From contig CAWGGV010000001.1 in NCBI GenBank assembly GCA_963822255.1, positions 248,001 through 312,000 on the forward strand: DNA of 64,000 nt, in the 5' to 3' direction. The DNA comes from UBA7803 sp963822255 (lineage in GTDB: Bacteria > Pseudomonadota > Gammaproteobacteria > Pseudomonadales > Azotimanducaceae). Positions 17,726-26,597 of this stretch are shown one piece after another; position 1 is the first letter of the stretch, and each line of letters starts with the position of its first letter. Made by a program: the position numbers and the translations under genes. Under the pieces are notes generated by a model, which was not told the DNA's origin, made no database searches, and worked only from the letters and a program-made list of their open reading frames with translations.

Positions 17726-18257
17726 ATGTTTCGTGTGCTGAAAAACATTCTGCTGGTGGGCACCGTCACCGAGGATCGGCACCCGCGGTGGATCGACGCC
17801 GAGCTCGCAGGCGCTCGGCGCTGAGCTGCGCCGGTCCATCGACCGGCGGTTCCGCCGCAGCCTGGCCATCCGACACGTGGACGCCGGCTCGTGCAACGGC
17901 TGCGAGCTCGAGATCCACGCCTTGAACAATCCCTACCACGACGTGGAGCGCTTCGGCATCCATTTCGTGGCCTCCCCCGCCACGCCGACGCGCTGCTGGT
18001 GACCGGGCCGGTCTCCCGCCACATGGAAACCGCCCTGCGCCGTACCTGGCGTCGCAACGCCTGCGCCTAAGCTGGTGATCGCGGCCGGTACCTGCGCCTG
18101 CAGCGGCGGCGAGTTCGGCAGCTCCTACGCAAGCTGCGGCGCGGTGGAGAACGTGATTCCCGTGGACGTGAAGATCGACGGCTGTCCGCCGACGCCCATC
18201 GAGCTGCTGAAGGGCCTGCTGGCGGCCCTGCAGGCGGTCGGGCGCCGGTCCGCCTGA
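17726..18257 (+). pseudogene. hyfI: Frameshifted HyfI/NuoB-like FeS small subunit
   Basis: Begins MFRVLKNILLVGTVTE and then changes frame about three times: near 17805 (+1), near 17977 (consistent with loss of one C in a C run) and near 18055 (+1). Rejoined, it is a NuoB/HycG-like protein with the four FeS cysteines in GSCNGCELE, GTCACSGG and DGCPPTP, ending GLLAALQAVG. The N2-type cluster is thus preserved while the reading frame is not. About 175 codons, shorter than E. coli HyfI. It is the last gene of the cluster; no HyfA, HyfH or HyfJ homologue is present. Confidence 0.8.
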
Positions 18258-18300
18258 CGGCCGCCGACGGCCACTCGGCCGCCCGGCCCCGGTCGCCGCC

Positions 18301-19701
18301 TCAGGTAGACGTTGCCAGCCGGCCGGCCGCGGCCAGCGGCACGACCACGCCGTCCCCGCCCGCCGACCGGCGCTGCTCGCGCCGTGCCAGCAGGCGCTGA
18401 AGCTGGGCGTGCTTCTTCGCGGTCAGCGGCCACGTCCAGGTGAGGTACAGCGCCGCACAGAACAGCACCGTCGGCACGATCGCGTACAGCACGCCGAGGG
18501 CGACCAGCTGCACGGGCGTGTTCACCGCGCCGAGGCTGGTGTCGTAACCAACCCACGCCAGCGCGATCAGCGCGGGGCCGCCGAACGCGTGGCCGCTCTT
18601 GGTCATGAAGCTGAAGATGGAGAAGTAGCTGCCGGTACGGGCGTCGCCAGTGCGCAGGGTATCGAGGTCCACCACGTCGGCGACCATGGCCCGTGGCAGG
18701 TACGCGAACGAGCCGAAGCAGAAGCCCTTGATGGCGAACAGCACGTAGAAGATGCCCACCTGGCCGTAGTCGAGGGTGAAGATGATCAGGCTGTCGACGC
18801 TCACCAGCACGATGGCCGTGGCCAGCGAGCGATGCTTGCCCAGGCGCTTCGCCAGATGGTTCCACACCGGCATGGCGAGAAGGCCCATGCCGAAGTAGAC
18901 GCAGTACAACGTGCCGGCAAAGTGGGCGCCAATGTAGTCCTGGATGAAATAGAGGGACAGCGCGTTCCGGAAGGCCTCGCCGCCGCCCACCAGGATCTCG
19001 ATGCCGAGCACGCGCAGGAACAGCTTGTTGCGGTACATGAGCCGCAACGAGTTCCAGAACCGGACGTCGCCTTCCCGCGTGCTCCTCGGCGGCTCCGGGA
19101 CCCGGGCCACCACCAGCAGCGGAATCACCAGCAGCAGCGGAACCGCCCAGGTGTAGGCCTCGAGGACCATGACGGCGGTGGCATCCTCCTGGTAGAGAAA
19201 TTCCACCACCGCGGGCACGGCGGCGGCGGCGATCAAGCCGAGCAGCACGAACACTTCCCGGGCGGCCTGAATGCGGGTACGTGCCGCGTACTCCCCCGAC
19301 AGCTCGCCGCCCCACGCCGTGTAGGGCACCAGCAGCATGGTGGTGCCGGCGCGCAGCGCCACGAACCATGCCCCCAGGTACAGGGCCGTGCTGCCTCTGT
19401 CGGGGTTCAGGACGAAGTACAGCGCGATCGCCAGCACCGGGCCGCCCAGCACGACCCACGTCCGGCGCCGTCCCCAGCGGGTGCGCAGCCGGTCGGAGGC
19501 GAACCCCATGGGCGGGTCCGTCACGGCGTCGAACACGGCGGCGATGCTGATGATGGCACCCACCGCCGCGGTGTCGAGGCCGATGTAGGTGTCGTAAGCC
19601 CGCGGCAGCCAGATGCCGAGGGGATAGCCGAGCAGGGCGATCGGAAACCCCAGCGAGCCGTAAATCCACGTGTTGGCGCGGCTGATTCCCTGGTTCGACA
19701 A
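18301..19701 (-). CDS. GPH-family (MFS_2) sugar:cation symporter-like transporter
   Basis: 466 residues with about 12 hydrophobic segments. N-terminal signature WIYGSLGFPIALLGYPLGIW and the loop DAVTDPPMGFASDRLRTRWG RRR are hallmarks of the glycoside-pentoside-hexuronide:cation symporter family. The substrate cannot be read from sequence; related proteins in lipid and steroid degraders are common but unassigned. Convergent with the hyf cluster, with only 43 bp between stops. No operon partner on its strand: the next minus-strand gene (PRPP synthase) lies upstream after a 118-bp gap. Confidence 0.85.
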   Translation of the reverse strand: MSNQGISRANTWIYGSLGFPIALLGYPLGIWLPRAYDTYIGLDTAAVGAIISIAAVFDAVTDPPMGFASDRLRTRWGRRRTWVVLGGPVLAIALYFVLNPDRGSTALYLGAWFVALRAGTTMLLVPYTAWGGELSGEYAARTRIQAAREVFVLLGLIAAAAVPAVVEFLYQEDATAVMVLEAYTWAVPLLLVIPLLVVARVPEPPRSTREGDVRFWNSLRLMYRNKLFLRVLGIEILVGGGEAFRNALSLYFIQDYIGAHFAGTLYCVYFGMGLLAMPVWNHLAKRLGKHRSLATAIVLVSVDSLIIFTLDYGQVGIFYVLFAIKGFCFGSFAYLPRAMVADVVDLDTLRTGDARTGSYFSIFSFMTKSGHAFGGPALIALAWVGYDTSLGAVNTPVQLVALGVLYAIVPTVLFCAALYLTWTWPLTAKKHAQLQRLLARREQRRSAGGDGVVVPLAAAGRLATST

Positions 19702-19819
19702 CGCTTCCCCTCCTGGACCAGGTTCCGCCAGCGCAGGCGCTGGTGGTCAGACTAGCGGATGTTGAAACAGGCTACGTTTATACCATCGCGGAATATCGGC
19801 TGAAACCCACGCCGACGGC

Positions 19820-21043
19820 TCAGTGCAGGCGGTCCGCGTGCAGGCTCGGTAACTGGTCGTTCGACCAGATCTTGCGGATGAAGCGGGGATTCTTCGACGA
19901 CATGTCGATCTGATAGAGGCTGCCGCTGTCACCGCTTTCGATGCCGAGAATGTCGCACAGCTCCCGGCCCAGCCACGCCTCGATCTTCAGCACCACCATC
20001 TTGCGCCGGAGCCGACCCTGCTCGTCACGGTTGAGGATCGTCGGCAGGGTGTTCAGGGTGAGGATCTCGTCGATGGCAGTGTTGGCCATCTTCTGCCGCC
20101 CTTCCTCGCTGGCGTAGAAATGGGTTACCCCGAACACCAGTCGACCCGGCTCGATCTGCTTCAGGAACTGGCAGGTCTTCACGACCGTGGAGCCGGTGCG
20201 CACCATGTCGTCGAGCAACACCACGTCGTGACCGTGGATCTCCTCGAAGGTGGACTCGCTTTCGGGATGCAGGCTGATCCGCACGTCCCGCTCGCCGGAG
20301 CGCACCTTGTCCAGCAGGATGAACTTGGCCTTGGGCAGGCCGAGCCGGTTATACATCTCCTTGACGAAGCCCCGGGCACCCTGATCGGGCGCGCACAGCG
20401 CCAGCCCCTCGCCCTTGGGGCCGTAACTGACGATGTCGGAGTTGCGCAGGTAGTCGGCGTAGATGTCGTAGGGCATCAGGTTGTGGAACTGGCCCTCGAA
20501 AATCTCGTGAAACATCTGCTGCACGGCGTAGGAATGGTTGTGCACGGTCAGCACCCGGTCGACGCCGGCGAGCGCCAGCATCTGCCCGTAGAGCTTGGCG
20601 GTGAACGGTTGACCGTCGAATTTCTTCAGATCCGCCTCGTCGCGCTCGAACGGCGTCTCTCCCAGATCCCGGTGGGGGCCGCGGTCCTGAGCGCTGTAGT
20701 ACAGGTCCGGCTCCACCAGCACCACCTCGGCGGCGCCGTTCTCCTTGGCGGCCCGGGCCATGAGCATCGTCCTCATGGCGAGGGTCTGACGGCTCACCTG
20801 GCGGCTCGTCGTGCTGACGATGACGATGGTCTTGCCTTCGAGCTGGCGGCCGATGCGGGTGAAGTCGTTCTCGTCGGAGATGAAGCGCGGGCAGAACTCC
20901 GAGTTGGCGAAGTTCTTCATGCTGATGAGGTCGGCGATGTCGTCGGTCTGACCGACCGCGAAGGCCACGTCTATGGCGAAGGGGTCGTCCGAGGAATTTC
21001 CCACGACCACCACGTCGGACGGGCTCAAGGATGATCTGCTCAC
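19820..21043 (-). CDS. Ribose-phosphate pyrophosphokinase-like protein, long form
   Basis: About 407 residues from a GTG at 21043 (start uncertain; the frame stays open to 21133). PRPP synthase makes phosphoribosyl pyrophosphate from ribose 5-phosphate and ATP. Seen here are EPDLYYSAQDRGPH, equivalent to the ATP-binding PYxxYxRQDR region, and the PRPP loop VVLLDDMVRTGSTVV. It is about 90 residues longer than housekeeping Prs (about 315), with an extended N-terminus and C-terminus. Divergent from apt, whose enzyme consumes PRPP, which supports a purine-salvage context. Could be a secondary PRPP synthase rather than the sole one. Confidence 0.85.
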   Translation of the reverse strand: MSRSSLSPSDVVVVGNSSDDPFAIDVAFAVGQTDDIADLISMKNFANSEFCPRFISDENDFTRIGRQLEGKTIVIVSTTSRQVSRQTLAMRTMLMARAAKENGAAEVVLVEPDLYYSAQDRGPHRDLGETPFERDEADLKKFDGQPFTAKLYGQMLALAGVDRVLTVHNHSYAVQQMFHEIFEGQFHNLMPYDIYADYLRNSDIVSYGPKGEGLALCAPDQGARGFVKEMYNRLGLPKAKFILLDKVRSGERDVRISLHPESESTFEEIHGHDVVLLDDMVRTGSTVVKTCQFLKQIEPGRLVFGVTHFYASEEGRQKMANTAIDEILTLNTLPTILNRDEQGRLRRKMVVLKIEAWLGRELCDILGIESGDSGSLYQIDMSSKNPRFIRKIWSNDQLPSLHADRLH

Positions 21044-21264
21044 GTCAACTGGGTTCCCGCTCGGTTCGGGCAACAGGCGGTTGCCGCCACGGATCAACGT
21101 CGCCGACGGACCGCCGTCGAGACCGAGGCACAATGAATGCTTACCGCGGGAGCGTCAACCGTTTCGATGACGGAATGTTACCCGGTTGGAAACATACTGT
21201 TGCATCCCCCGCCCGGTGGGCTAACTTGAGCGCCGCGGATACTCGCAGCCAGGAGACTTTGCAC

Positions 21265-21789
21265 GTGGAGGAGCTCGACCGCATCCGCGCGCTCGTGCAC
21301 GACGTGCCGGACTTTCCCCGATCCGGCATCGTCTTCAAGGACCTCACTCCGCTGATGCGCGAGCCGGCTCTGCTCCGCCGCACCGTGGAGCTGATGGCGG
21401 AGCCGTTTCGCGGCGACCGCATCACCGTGGTGGTCGGCATGGAGGCACGCGGGTTCATCTTCGGCAGCCTCGTTGCCCAGGCGCTGGGCGTGGGCTTCGT
21501 GCCCTTGCGCCGCCCCGGCAAGCTGCCGCGGGCAACCGACTCGGTGGCGTACGACCTGGAGTACGGTACCGCCATGCTGGAGATCCACCACGATGCGCTC
21601 GGTGCCGGCGACCGGGTGCTGCTGGTGGACGACCTGATCGCCACGGGCGGCACCGCGGCGGCGAGCCTGGAGCTGGTGCGCCGCCGCGGCGCCGAGCCCT
21701 GCGGCGCGAGCTTCGTGATCGAGCTGGTCTCGCTCGGCGGCCGGGCCGCATTAGCCAGCTGTCGCGTGCACAGCGTGCTGCGCTACTGA
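21265..21789 (+). CDS. apt: Adenine phosphoribosyltransferase
   Basis: 174 residues, the normal length. It converts adenine plus PRPP to AMP. Motifs: IRALVHDVPDFPRSGIVFKD at the N-terminus, VVVGMEARGFIFGS, FVPLRRPGKLP and the PRPP-binding VLLVDDLIATGGT. The GTG at 21265 is chosen because AGGAG lies 9 nt upstream and the protein then begins at the family's usual position; upstream in-frame codons do not resemble the family. Followed after 8 bp by an uncharacterised gene. Confidence 0.95.
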   Translation: MEELDRIRALVHDVPDFPRSGIVFKDLTPLMREPALLRRTVELMAEPFRGDRITVVVGMEARGFIFGSLVAQALGVGFVPLRRPGKLPRATDSVAYDLEYGTAMLEIHHDALGAGDRVLLVDDLIATGGTAAASLELVRRRGAEPCGASFVIELVSLGGRAALASCRVHSVLRY

Positions 21790-21797
21790 CCGCCGCC

Positions 21798-22838
21798 ATG
21801 TCCTCGGTTTCCGAGACTGCCGCCATCCGTGCCCAGGCGCACCTGCACCACGCGTATCTGCTGGGACTGCAGCTCATGATCTCGTCCCGCAAGGGGCCGG
21901 AGGTGATGGGCGAGTGGATGTTCCGGCTGTTCCGCCGCCAGCATCTCGAGAAGTTCCTGTCGAGCTTCGACAAGCTCGGTCTGTCGGGTCTGCCCCACGC
22001 GGTGGCGTGTGCGCGCTACCACGTGCTGTCCAACAGCATGGGCGGCGTCGCCGTGGAGTACCACGCCGAGAGCGAGCGCAAGGCCTGGGTACGGTTCCGC
22101 TACCCCCGCTGGATGTATCACGGTCCCACCATCTGCGGCATTCCGGTGGAAGTGAGCCGCGGCTTTCTGCGCGGCTGGTACGCTCACAACGGCGTGTCCC
22201 TCGGCAACCCCCGGCTGGGGTTCGTGTGCGTCTCGGAAGACATGACCGGCGAATTTGGCCTCTGCGGGTATTTCTGCGAGTTCGATCACGACCTGGCGCC
22301 GGACCAGCGTCTGCGGTTCGCCCGCGGCGAATCACCGCCGCCTTTCGATCCAGCCGAGCAGCCGCGGCCGCCCGCCGACCAGTGGGACGAGGCTCGGCTT
22401 GCGAAAGCCAACCGCAACTATGCCCTCGAGTATGTGCGCAACGGACTCTGCGAGCTGTCGGGTGTTCTCGGCGAGGACGAAACCCGCCGGCTCGGCGGCC
22501 TCGCGGCGCGGCTGATCGGCCTGCAGTACTTCGCCGAAACCGCCGCCATGGTGGCGGCCGTCGACGGCGGTCTGGACCAGGCCGCCGACTACCTGCAACG
22601 GATGTTCGCCGGCATGGGAGACCGGGTCAGCGTCGAGCACCAGGTCGGTGGTGCTCGCCTGCACCACGGGAACCTGCGCATCGTCCGCGGGCTCGACGGC
22701 CCGGAGCGTGCACTGGTGCTCGATTGCTGGGCCGAGCTCTGGCGCGGCGCGCTCAGCTCCCAACGACAGCTCAAGCAGCTCGATTGGGAGGAGGATGGCG
22801 ACGGCCTGTGCTGGCACGTGCACGCTCGTGCCGGCTGA
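21798..22838 (+). CDS. Uncharacterised 346-residue protein
   Basis: I do not recognise the family with confidence. It is soluble, rich in Arg/Trp/Tyr, with no signal peptide, membrane helix or common cofactor motif. A helical N-terminus (SETAAIRAQAHLHHAYLLGL) precedes a mixed domain with clustered cysteines (GFVCVSED, LCGYFCEFDHDL) and a separate C-terminal half after a Pro-rich linker near residue 190. Faint resemblance to L-2-amino-thiazoline-4-carboxylate hydrolase-like proteins is possible but not claimed. It follows apt by 8 bp and abuts the GH43-like gene, so the three may form one transcript. Confidence 0.65.
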   Translation: MSSVSETAAIRAQAHLHHAYLLGLQLMISSRKGPEVMGEWMFRLFRRQHLEKFLSSFDKLGLSGLPHAVACARYHVLSNSMGGVAVEYHAESERKAWVRFRYPRWMYHGPTICGIPVEVSRGFLRGWYAHNGVSLGNPRLGFVCVSEDMTGEFGLCGYFCEFDHDLAPDQRLRFARGESPPPFDPAEQPRPPADQWDEARLAKANRNYALEYVRNGLCELSGVLGEDETRRLGGLAARLIGLQYFAETAAMVAAVDGGLDQAADYLQRMFAGMGDRVSVEHQVGGARLHHGNLRIVRGLDGPERALVLDCWAELWRGALSSQRQLKQLDWEEDGDGLCWHVHARAG

Positions 22839-22848
22839 GGCGGGGGCG

Positions 22849-23730
22849 GTGTTCATCGAGGCGATCGGCACCGACGATTTCGTCCGGATCTACGATCCGT
22901 CGGCCGGATCTACCCGCGGTTACGCGTGGTACGTGAACGACCACACGTTCGTGCGCGGCGAAGACGGCGTATGGCACCTGTTCGGCATCACTCAGCAGAA
23001 CCCGTTCCGGCCCTTCGAGGAGGTGTTCCTGACCCACGTCACCGCGCCGGCCCTGCTCGGCCCTTGGACCCGCCAGCCCGACGTCATGCACCGCGATGAA
23101 ACCATCGGCGAGCGGGTGATCTGGGCGCCTCACGTCATCCGTCACGACGGCCGCTACTGGATGTTCTATTGTGGCGGGGACGCCGACCCCCGGCGCTTCC
23201 GAATTCAGCTCGCGCTCTCCGACGACCTGTGGCACTGGCAGCGGGTGCCGGAAAACCCCCTGGTCCAGGACGGCTACGAGGCACGCGACCCGATGGTGCT
23301 GCGGGTCGGCGACGAGTGGGTGATGTACTACACCGCGACCAGCTCCCCGGACGGCGGCAATCACACCGTCGCCGCCGTACGCAGCGACGATCTGCGGCAC
23401 TGGAGCGGCAAGCGAACGGTGTTCACCAGCGAGCGCACCGGCACCGGCGGCGGCCCTACGGAGTCGCCGTTCGTCCTGGCGCGGCCGGACGGTAGTTACT
23501 GGCTTTTCGTCTGCACCAACCGCCGCTACATCGAGACCGCCGTTTACCGGAGCACGGATCCGTTCCGCTGGCGCGCCGAGCAGCGGATCGCCACCATTCC
23601 GGCGCACGCCGCCGAGATCGTGCTGGCCGGCGCCGGCGAGCACTACGTGTCGAGCTGCGGCTGGGGCATGGGCGGGGTTTACCTTGCGCCGTTGCACATC
23701 CACGACAACCACCCGCCGCCCCGGGCCTAG
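22849..23730 (+). CDS. GH43/beta-fructosidase-like five-bladed propeller protein
   Basis: About 293 residues from GTG 22849; a GTG at 22828 that overlaps the preceding gene is an alternative. The repeated blades with WAPHVIRHDGRYWMFY, EARDPMVLRVGDEWVMYY and TESPFVLARPDGSYWLFV fit the GH43/GH32/GH117-like fold. The Asp of RDP and the Glu of ESP sit where the transition-state stabiliser and general acid usually lie. No signal peptide is seen, so it would act in the cytoplasm on an imported or internal carbohydrate, if catalytic at all. Substrate unknown. Confidence 0.8.
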   Translation: MFIEAIGTDDFVRIYDPSAGSTRGYAWYVNDHTFVRGEDGVWHLFGITQQNPFRPFEEVFLTHVTAPALLGPWTRQPDVMHRDETIGERVIWAPHVIRHDGRYWMFYCGGDADPRRFRIQLALSDDLWHWQRVPENPLVQDGYEARDPMVLRVGDEWVMYYTATSSPDGGNHTVAAVRSDDLRHWSGKRTVFTSERTGTGGGPTESPFVLARPDGSYWLFVCTNRRYIETAVYRSTDPFRWRAEQRIATIPAHAAEIVLAGAGEHYVSSCGWGMGGVYLAPLHIHDNHPPPRA

Positions 23731-23851
23731 CTGGTGTGCGGCGGCTCGATCGCGGCTACTATGGCGCCGCCTCGGACGGCCGGAATCCGCCGGCCGGTAC
23801 AATCCGGCGTCACTGCCGCGAGGCGACCTGACACACTGATTGGAGCCTCAG

Positions 23852-24580
23852 ATGAGAAGCATTGCGCTGCTGGCCATACTGCTGGGACTGACGGGCATCG
23901 CCCGGGCCGACTGGACGGGAACCGGCGAAGCCGGGCTCGTCGTCGCGAGCGGCAACACCGAATCCAAGACCGCCAATGCCAAGCTCGCGGTGGAGGCAAA
24001 GTTCGCCAAGTGGACCCACTCTGCGGAGTTTTCCGACCTCTATGCCTCCAGTGATGGCGACAAGAGCGCCCAGCGGTGGGATCTGTCCGGCGAATCCGAC
24101 TACGGGATGACGGCGAAGACGTTCGTCTTCGGCGCAGTCCGCTACGAGCGAGACCAGTTCAGCGGCTTCAGGTATCAGGGAACCCTGTCCGGCGGTGTCG
24201 GCCGGCACTTCATCGACACCGAGCCGACCAAGCTGACGGGGACGGCCGGCATCGGCTACAAGCTGTTCGAGACCCGCAACGCCTACGACAGTGCCGGCAA
24301 CCTGATCGAAGGGGGTGATCAGGACGGCGAGGCGGTGCTGCGCAGCACGCTGGATTTCCAGCACGACTTCAACGAGTTGACCAGATTTGTGAATGATTCC
24401 ACCGTGGAAGCCGGCTCGAGCAACACCTTTCTGGAAAACGTCTCGACCCTGAAGACCCGGATGAGCGAAAAGCTGGCGCTCGCCCTCGCCTACACGATCC
24501 GCTACAACACCGACCCCACGGCCGGGTTCGAAAAGACCGACACCTTGACCACGGTGAACCTGGTCTACGAGTTCAAGTAG
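23852..24580 (+). CDS. DUF481 (YdiY-like) outer-membrane protein
   Basis: 242 residues: signal peptide MRSIALLAILLGLTGIARA, then a beta-barrel-like body with alternating polar/apolar strands and a terminal LVYEFK. The segments WTGTGEAGLVVASGNTESKT and the SGESDYGMTAKTF region match the 'salt-induced outer membrane protein' DUF481 family. ATG 23852 was chosen; a TTGGAG just upstream works as its ribosome-binding site, although a TTG at 23840 is in frame. Convergent with the GMC gene. Confidence 0.9.
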   Translation: MRSIALLAILLGLTGIARADWTGTGEAGLVVASGNTESKTANAKLAVEAKFAKWTHSAEFSDLYASSDGDKSAQRWDLSGESDYGMTAKTFVFGAVRYERDQFSGFRYQGTLSGGVGRHFIDTEPTKLTGTAGIGYKLFETRNAYDSAGNLIEGGDQDGEAVLRSTLDFQHDFNELTRFVNDSTVEAGSSNTFLENVSTLKTRMSEKLALALAYTIRYNTDPTAGFEKTDTLTTVNLVYEFK

Positions 24581-24606
24581 CTCGCGGGCCGGCGCCAGCT
24601 CATGCC

Positions 24607-26112
24607 CTATACGGTGAGCCGCTGCACCAGGTGATCGCCGAGCCGCAGGGCCAGCGCAACGATGGTCAGGGTGGGATTCATATAGCCGCTGGTGGCGAAC
24701 ACGGAGCTGCCCGCGACGTACAGGTTGTCGACCTCGTGCATCCGGCAGTTGCGGTCGACGACGCCCCGTGCAGGGTCGTCGGCCATTCGGGTGGTGCCCA
24801 TGTGATGGCAGCTCCAGGCGAGCGACTCGGGCGCCGCCAGGGGTTCCCGAGTGAGCCAGCGGTCGAGGCGGACCCGCCCGAGCTGCAGACGGCCGAGCTC
24901 CTCGGCGACCAGGGTGAGCGTCACCTTCACCGTGGCGAGGTCGAGCGCCGAAAGTCTCACCGTCAGACGGGCGCGGTTCTGTCCCAGCGGATCCTTCCCG
25001 TCGGCCAGGGTTACGCGGTTCTGCGGATCCGGTACCTGCTCGGTGCGGGTGACCACGTTGAAGACCTCCGGCGAGCCGGGAGGTCCACCATCCAGATCCA
25101 CCGTCACCCGGTCGAGACTGCGCGCCACCGCGTCGGCAACATCCGAGGCGGGTACCGTCGCCGGCGCATGGGAGAACGTCGCGCTGCCCTTCAGAATGCT
25201 GGCGCGCTGCTGCACCAATCGGGTCGGGCAAAGGCCGGCAATCGCCCGCTGGCCGTCCTCGGTGAACGGCTCGAACAGCGACTGCATGGTGGCGACGCGA
25301 CGGGTTTGCAGCCGGGCCGCGTGGAGTATCGTCGGGTGGTCCATGAAGAACCGACCGACGAGGCCGGCGCGGTTGCCGAGACCGGCCGATTGCACCCGGT
25401 TGGAAAGCAGAAGCAGACGGGCGTTCTCGATTCCGCCGCACGCCAGCACGTAGCAGCGCGCCCGGACGGTGCCGTGTCGGCCGGAAAGCGTACGTAGCCG
25501 CACCTGCCGCACCGCCCGTCCGTTCTCTTCCGCCTCCAGCTCGGTCACGTTCGCGTGCAGCACCACCCGGACGTTGCTGGCCGCGGCCAGTTCTTTCCGA
25601 TAGACCTCGCCGAATCGCGTCGGCGGGCTGAATTGCCAGAAGCGACTGGTGAGCTTGTCGCTGTGAAGCTGCAGATAGCGGCGGGATTCGCTTTCCCAGT
25701 CACTGTCGCTGTAGCGGAAAGGCCCGAGCTGACACACGGTCTGCGCGAGCGGGTAGTACGACTCCAGATCGCGCAGGCCGATGGGCCAGCCGCTGTGCGG
25801 CACCCAAGAACGAACGGCGAAGTCGCTTTCGTCGAGCGGCCCGCACCAGCCGCCCCAGTGATTGGTGGAACCGCCGAAGTAGCGTAGCCGGGCAGCAGCC
25901 AGCGGCACGTAGCGCAGACCCGAGGTCGGCCCTTCGTAGAGCGACTGGATCGGCTGCTCTCTCTCCAGGCCGCCGCTCTCCAGCACGCACACGTCCAAGT
26001 GCGAGCCCGCCAGTGAGCGCGCCAGGGTGAGCCCGGCCGCGCCGGCGCCGATGATGCAGATGTCGGCAGCGATCTCGCTGCCGTTGTCCAGCTCCCCGAA
26101 GTCGACGATCAC
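24607..26112 (-). CDS. GMC-family FAD oxidoreductase
   Basis: 501 residues. N-terminal Rossmann motif ICIIGAGAAGLTLARSLAG, followed by the family's GGSTNHWGGWCG region near the flavin. The C-terminal GMC signature has the active-site histidine context CHHMGTTRM and NLYVAGSSVFATSGYMNPTL. It oxidises an alcohol or sugar; substrate unknown. The start GTG at 26112 overlaps the stop of the small upstream gene by 4 bp, so the two are translationally coupled. The much longer open frame upstream is out-of-frame noise. Confidence 0.9.
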   Translation of the reverse strand: MIVDFGELDNGSEIAADICIIGAGAAGLTLARSLAGSHLDVCVLESGGLEREQPIQSLYEGPTSGLRYVPLAAARLRYFGGSTNHWGGWCGPLDESDFAVRSWVPHSGWPIGLRDLESYYPLAQTVCQLGPFRYSDSDWESESRRYLQLHSDKLTSRFWQFSPPTRFGEVYRKELAAASNVRVVLHANVTELEAEENGRAVRQVRLRTLSGRHGTVRARCYVLACGGIENARLLLLSNRVQSAGLGNRAGLVGRFFMDHPTILHAARLQTRRVATMQSLFEPFTEDGQRAIAGLCPTRLVQQRASILKGSATFSHAPATVPASDVADAVARSLDRVTVDLDGGPPGSPEVFNVVTRTEQVPDPQNRVTLADGKDPLGQNRARLTVRLSALDLATVKVTLTLVAEELGRLQLGRVRLDRWLTREPLAAPESLAWSCHHMGTTRMADDPARGVVDRNCRMHEVDNLYVAGSSVFATSGYMNPTLTIVALALRLGDHLVQRLTV

Positions 26113-26543
26113 CCGACGGATCGCCCCCGCTGCCGCGCCGTCAGCGCGACCAGAACGACCAGGGCGGCCTCGGTACGCGCCAGGATCCAGCCGTCGACCG
26201 TGACGGTGGTGCCGGAGAGAAAGTCCTGCCGCCGCTGCCGATCCATCCGGCGCCGCAGATCGGTTGCGCTGGCGACCGGTGCAGCGCCGGGGCCGCTCAG
26301 GCCAAGTGCCTCGACGAGCCGCGCGGGATCGGCGAGCTGCGGATGCTCGAGCAAGCAGCGCCGGCCCAGCACCACGGCCTGCTCCACGTCCGCGAACAGC
26401 GCCGCCGCCAGTGCCCCCCACGCCTCGGCGCCGGGCGGCCGGCTCCGCGGCACCACGTTCACTCCGGCGAGCAGCCCCACGGCAGCGACGAGGCTCAAGG
26501 GAACCGGAAGGAGCAGGCGTCTGCGATTCATCGCGGGCAACAT
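26109..26543 (-). CDS. Small exported partner of the GMC oxidoreductase
   Basis: 144 residues with an N-terminus MNRRRLLLPVPLSLVAAVG resembling a Tat or Sec leader. The distinctive C-terminal TTVTVDGWILARTEA is typical of small proteins found next to GMC dehydrogenases and is reminiscent of gluconate 2-dehydrogenase subunit 3. GGAG lies 9 nt before the ATG at 26543. By analogy it may be the Tat-carrier or maturation subunit for the GMC enzyme encoded immediately downstream with a 4-bp overlap. Confidence 0.75.
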   Translation of the reverse strand: MLPAMNRRRLLLPVPLSLVAAVGLLAGVNVVPRSRPPGAEAWGALAAALFADVEQAVVLGRRCLLEHPQLADPARLVEALGLSGPGAAPVASATDLRRRMDRQRRQDFLSGTTVTVDGWILARTEAALVVLVALTARQRGRSVG

Positions 26544-26567
26544 ACGCTCACACTCCGGGCGCAGGCA

Positions 26568-26581
26568 TTGACGTGCATCAA
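26568..26581. promoter_or_regulatory. FNR/Dnr-like palindrome
   Basis: TTGACGTGCATCAA is a full match to the FNR/Dnr-type consensus TTGAY-N4-RTCAA. It sits 25 bp before the small-subunit ATG (minus strand). If used as an activator site at -41.5, transcription would start at the gene's own start codon, which argues for a repressor role or chance. Sequence match only. Confidence 0.3.
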
Positions 26582-26597
26582 CCGGCCTGGCCCCGCA

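Noticed and set aside
16119..18257. Programmed ribosomal frameshifting in hyfG/hyfI
   Set aside because: Too many shifts, in both directions for hyfI, without slippery heptamers or nearby structures; decay or sequencing error is simpler.
18125..19669. Second minus-strand frame of 514 codons across the GPH transporter
   Set aside because: Overlaps the transporter in another frame, Arg/Ala-rich, no hydrophobic helices; the 466-codon frame has the family signature.
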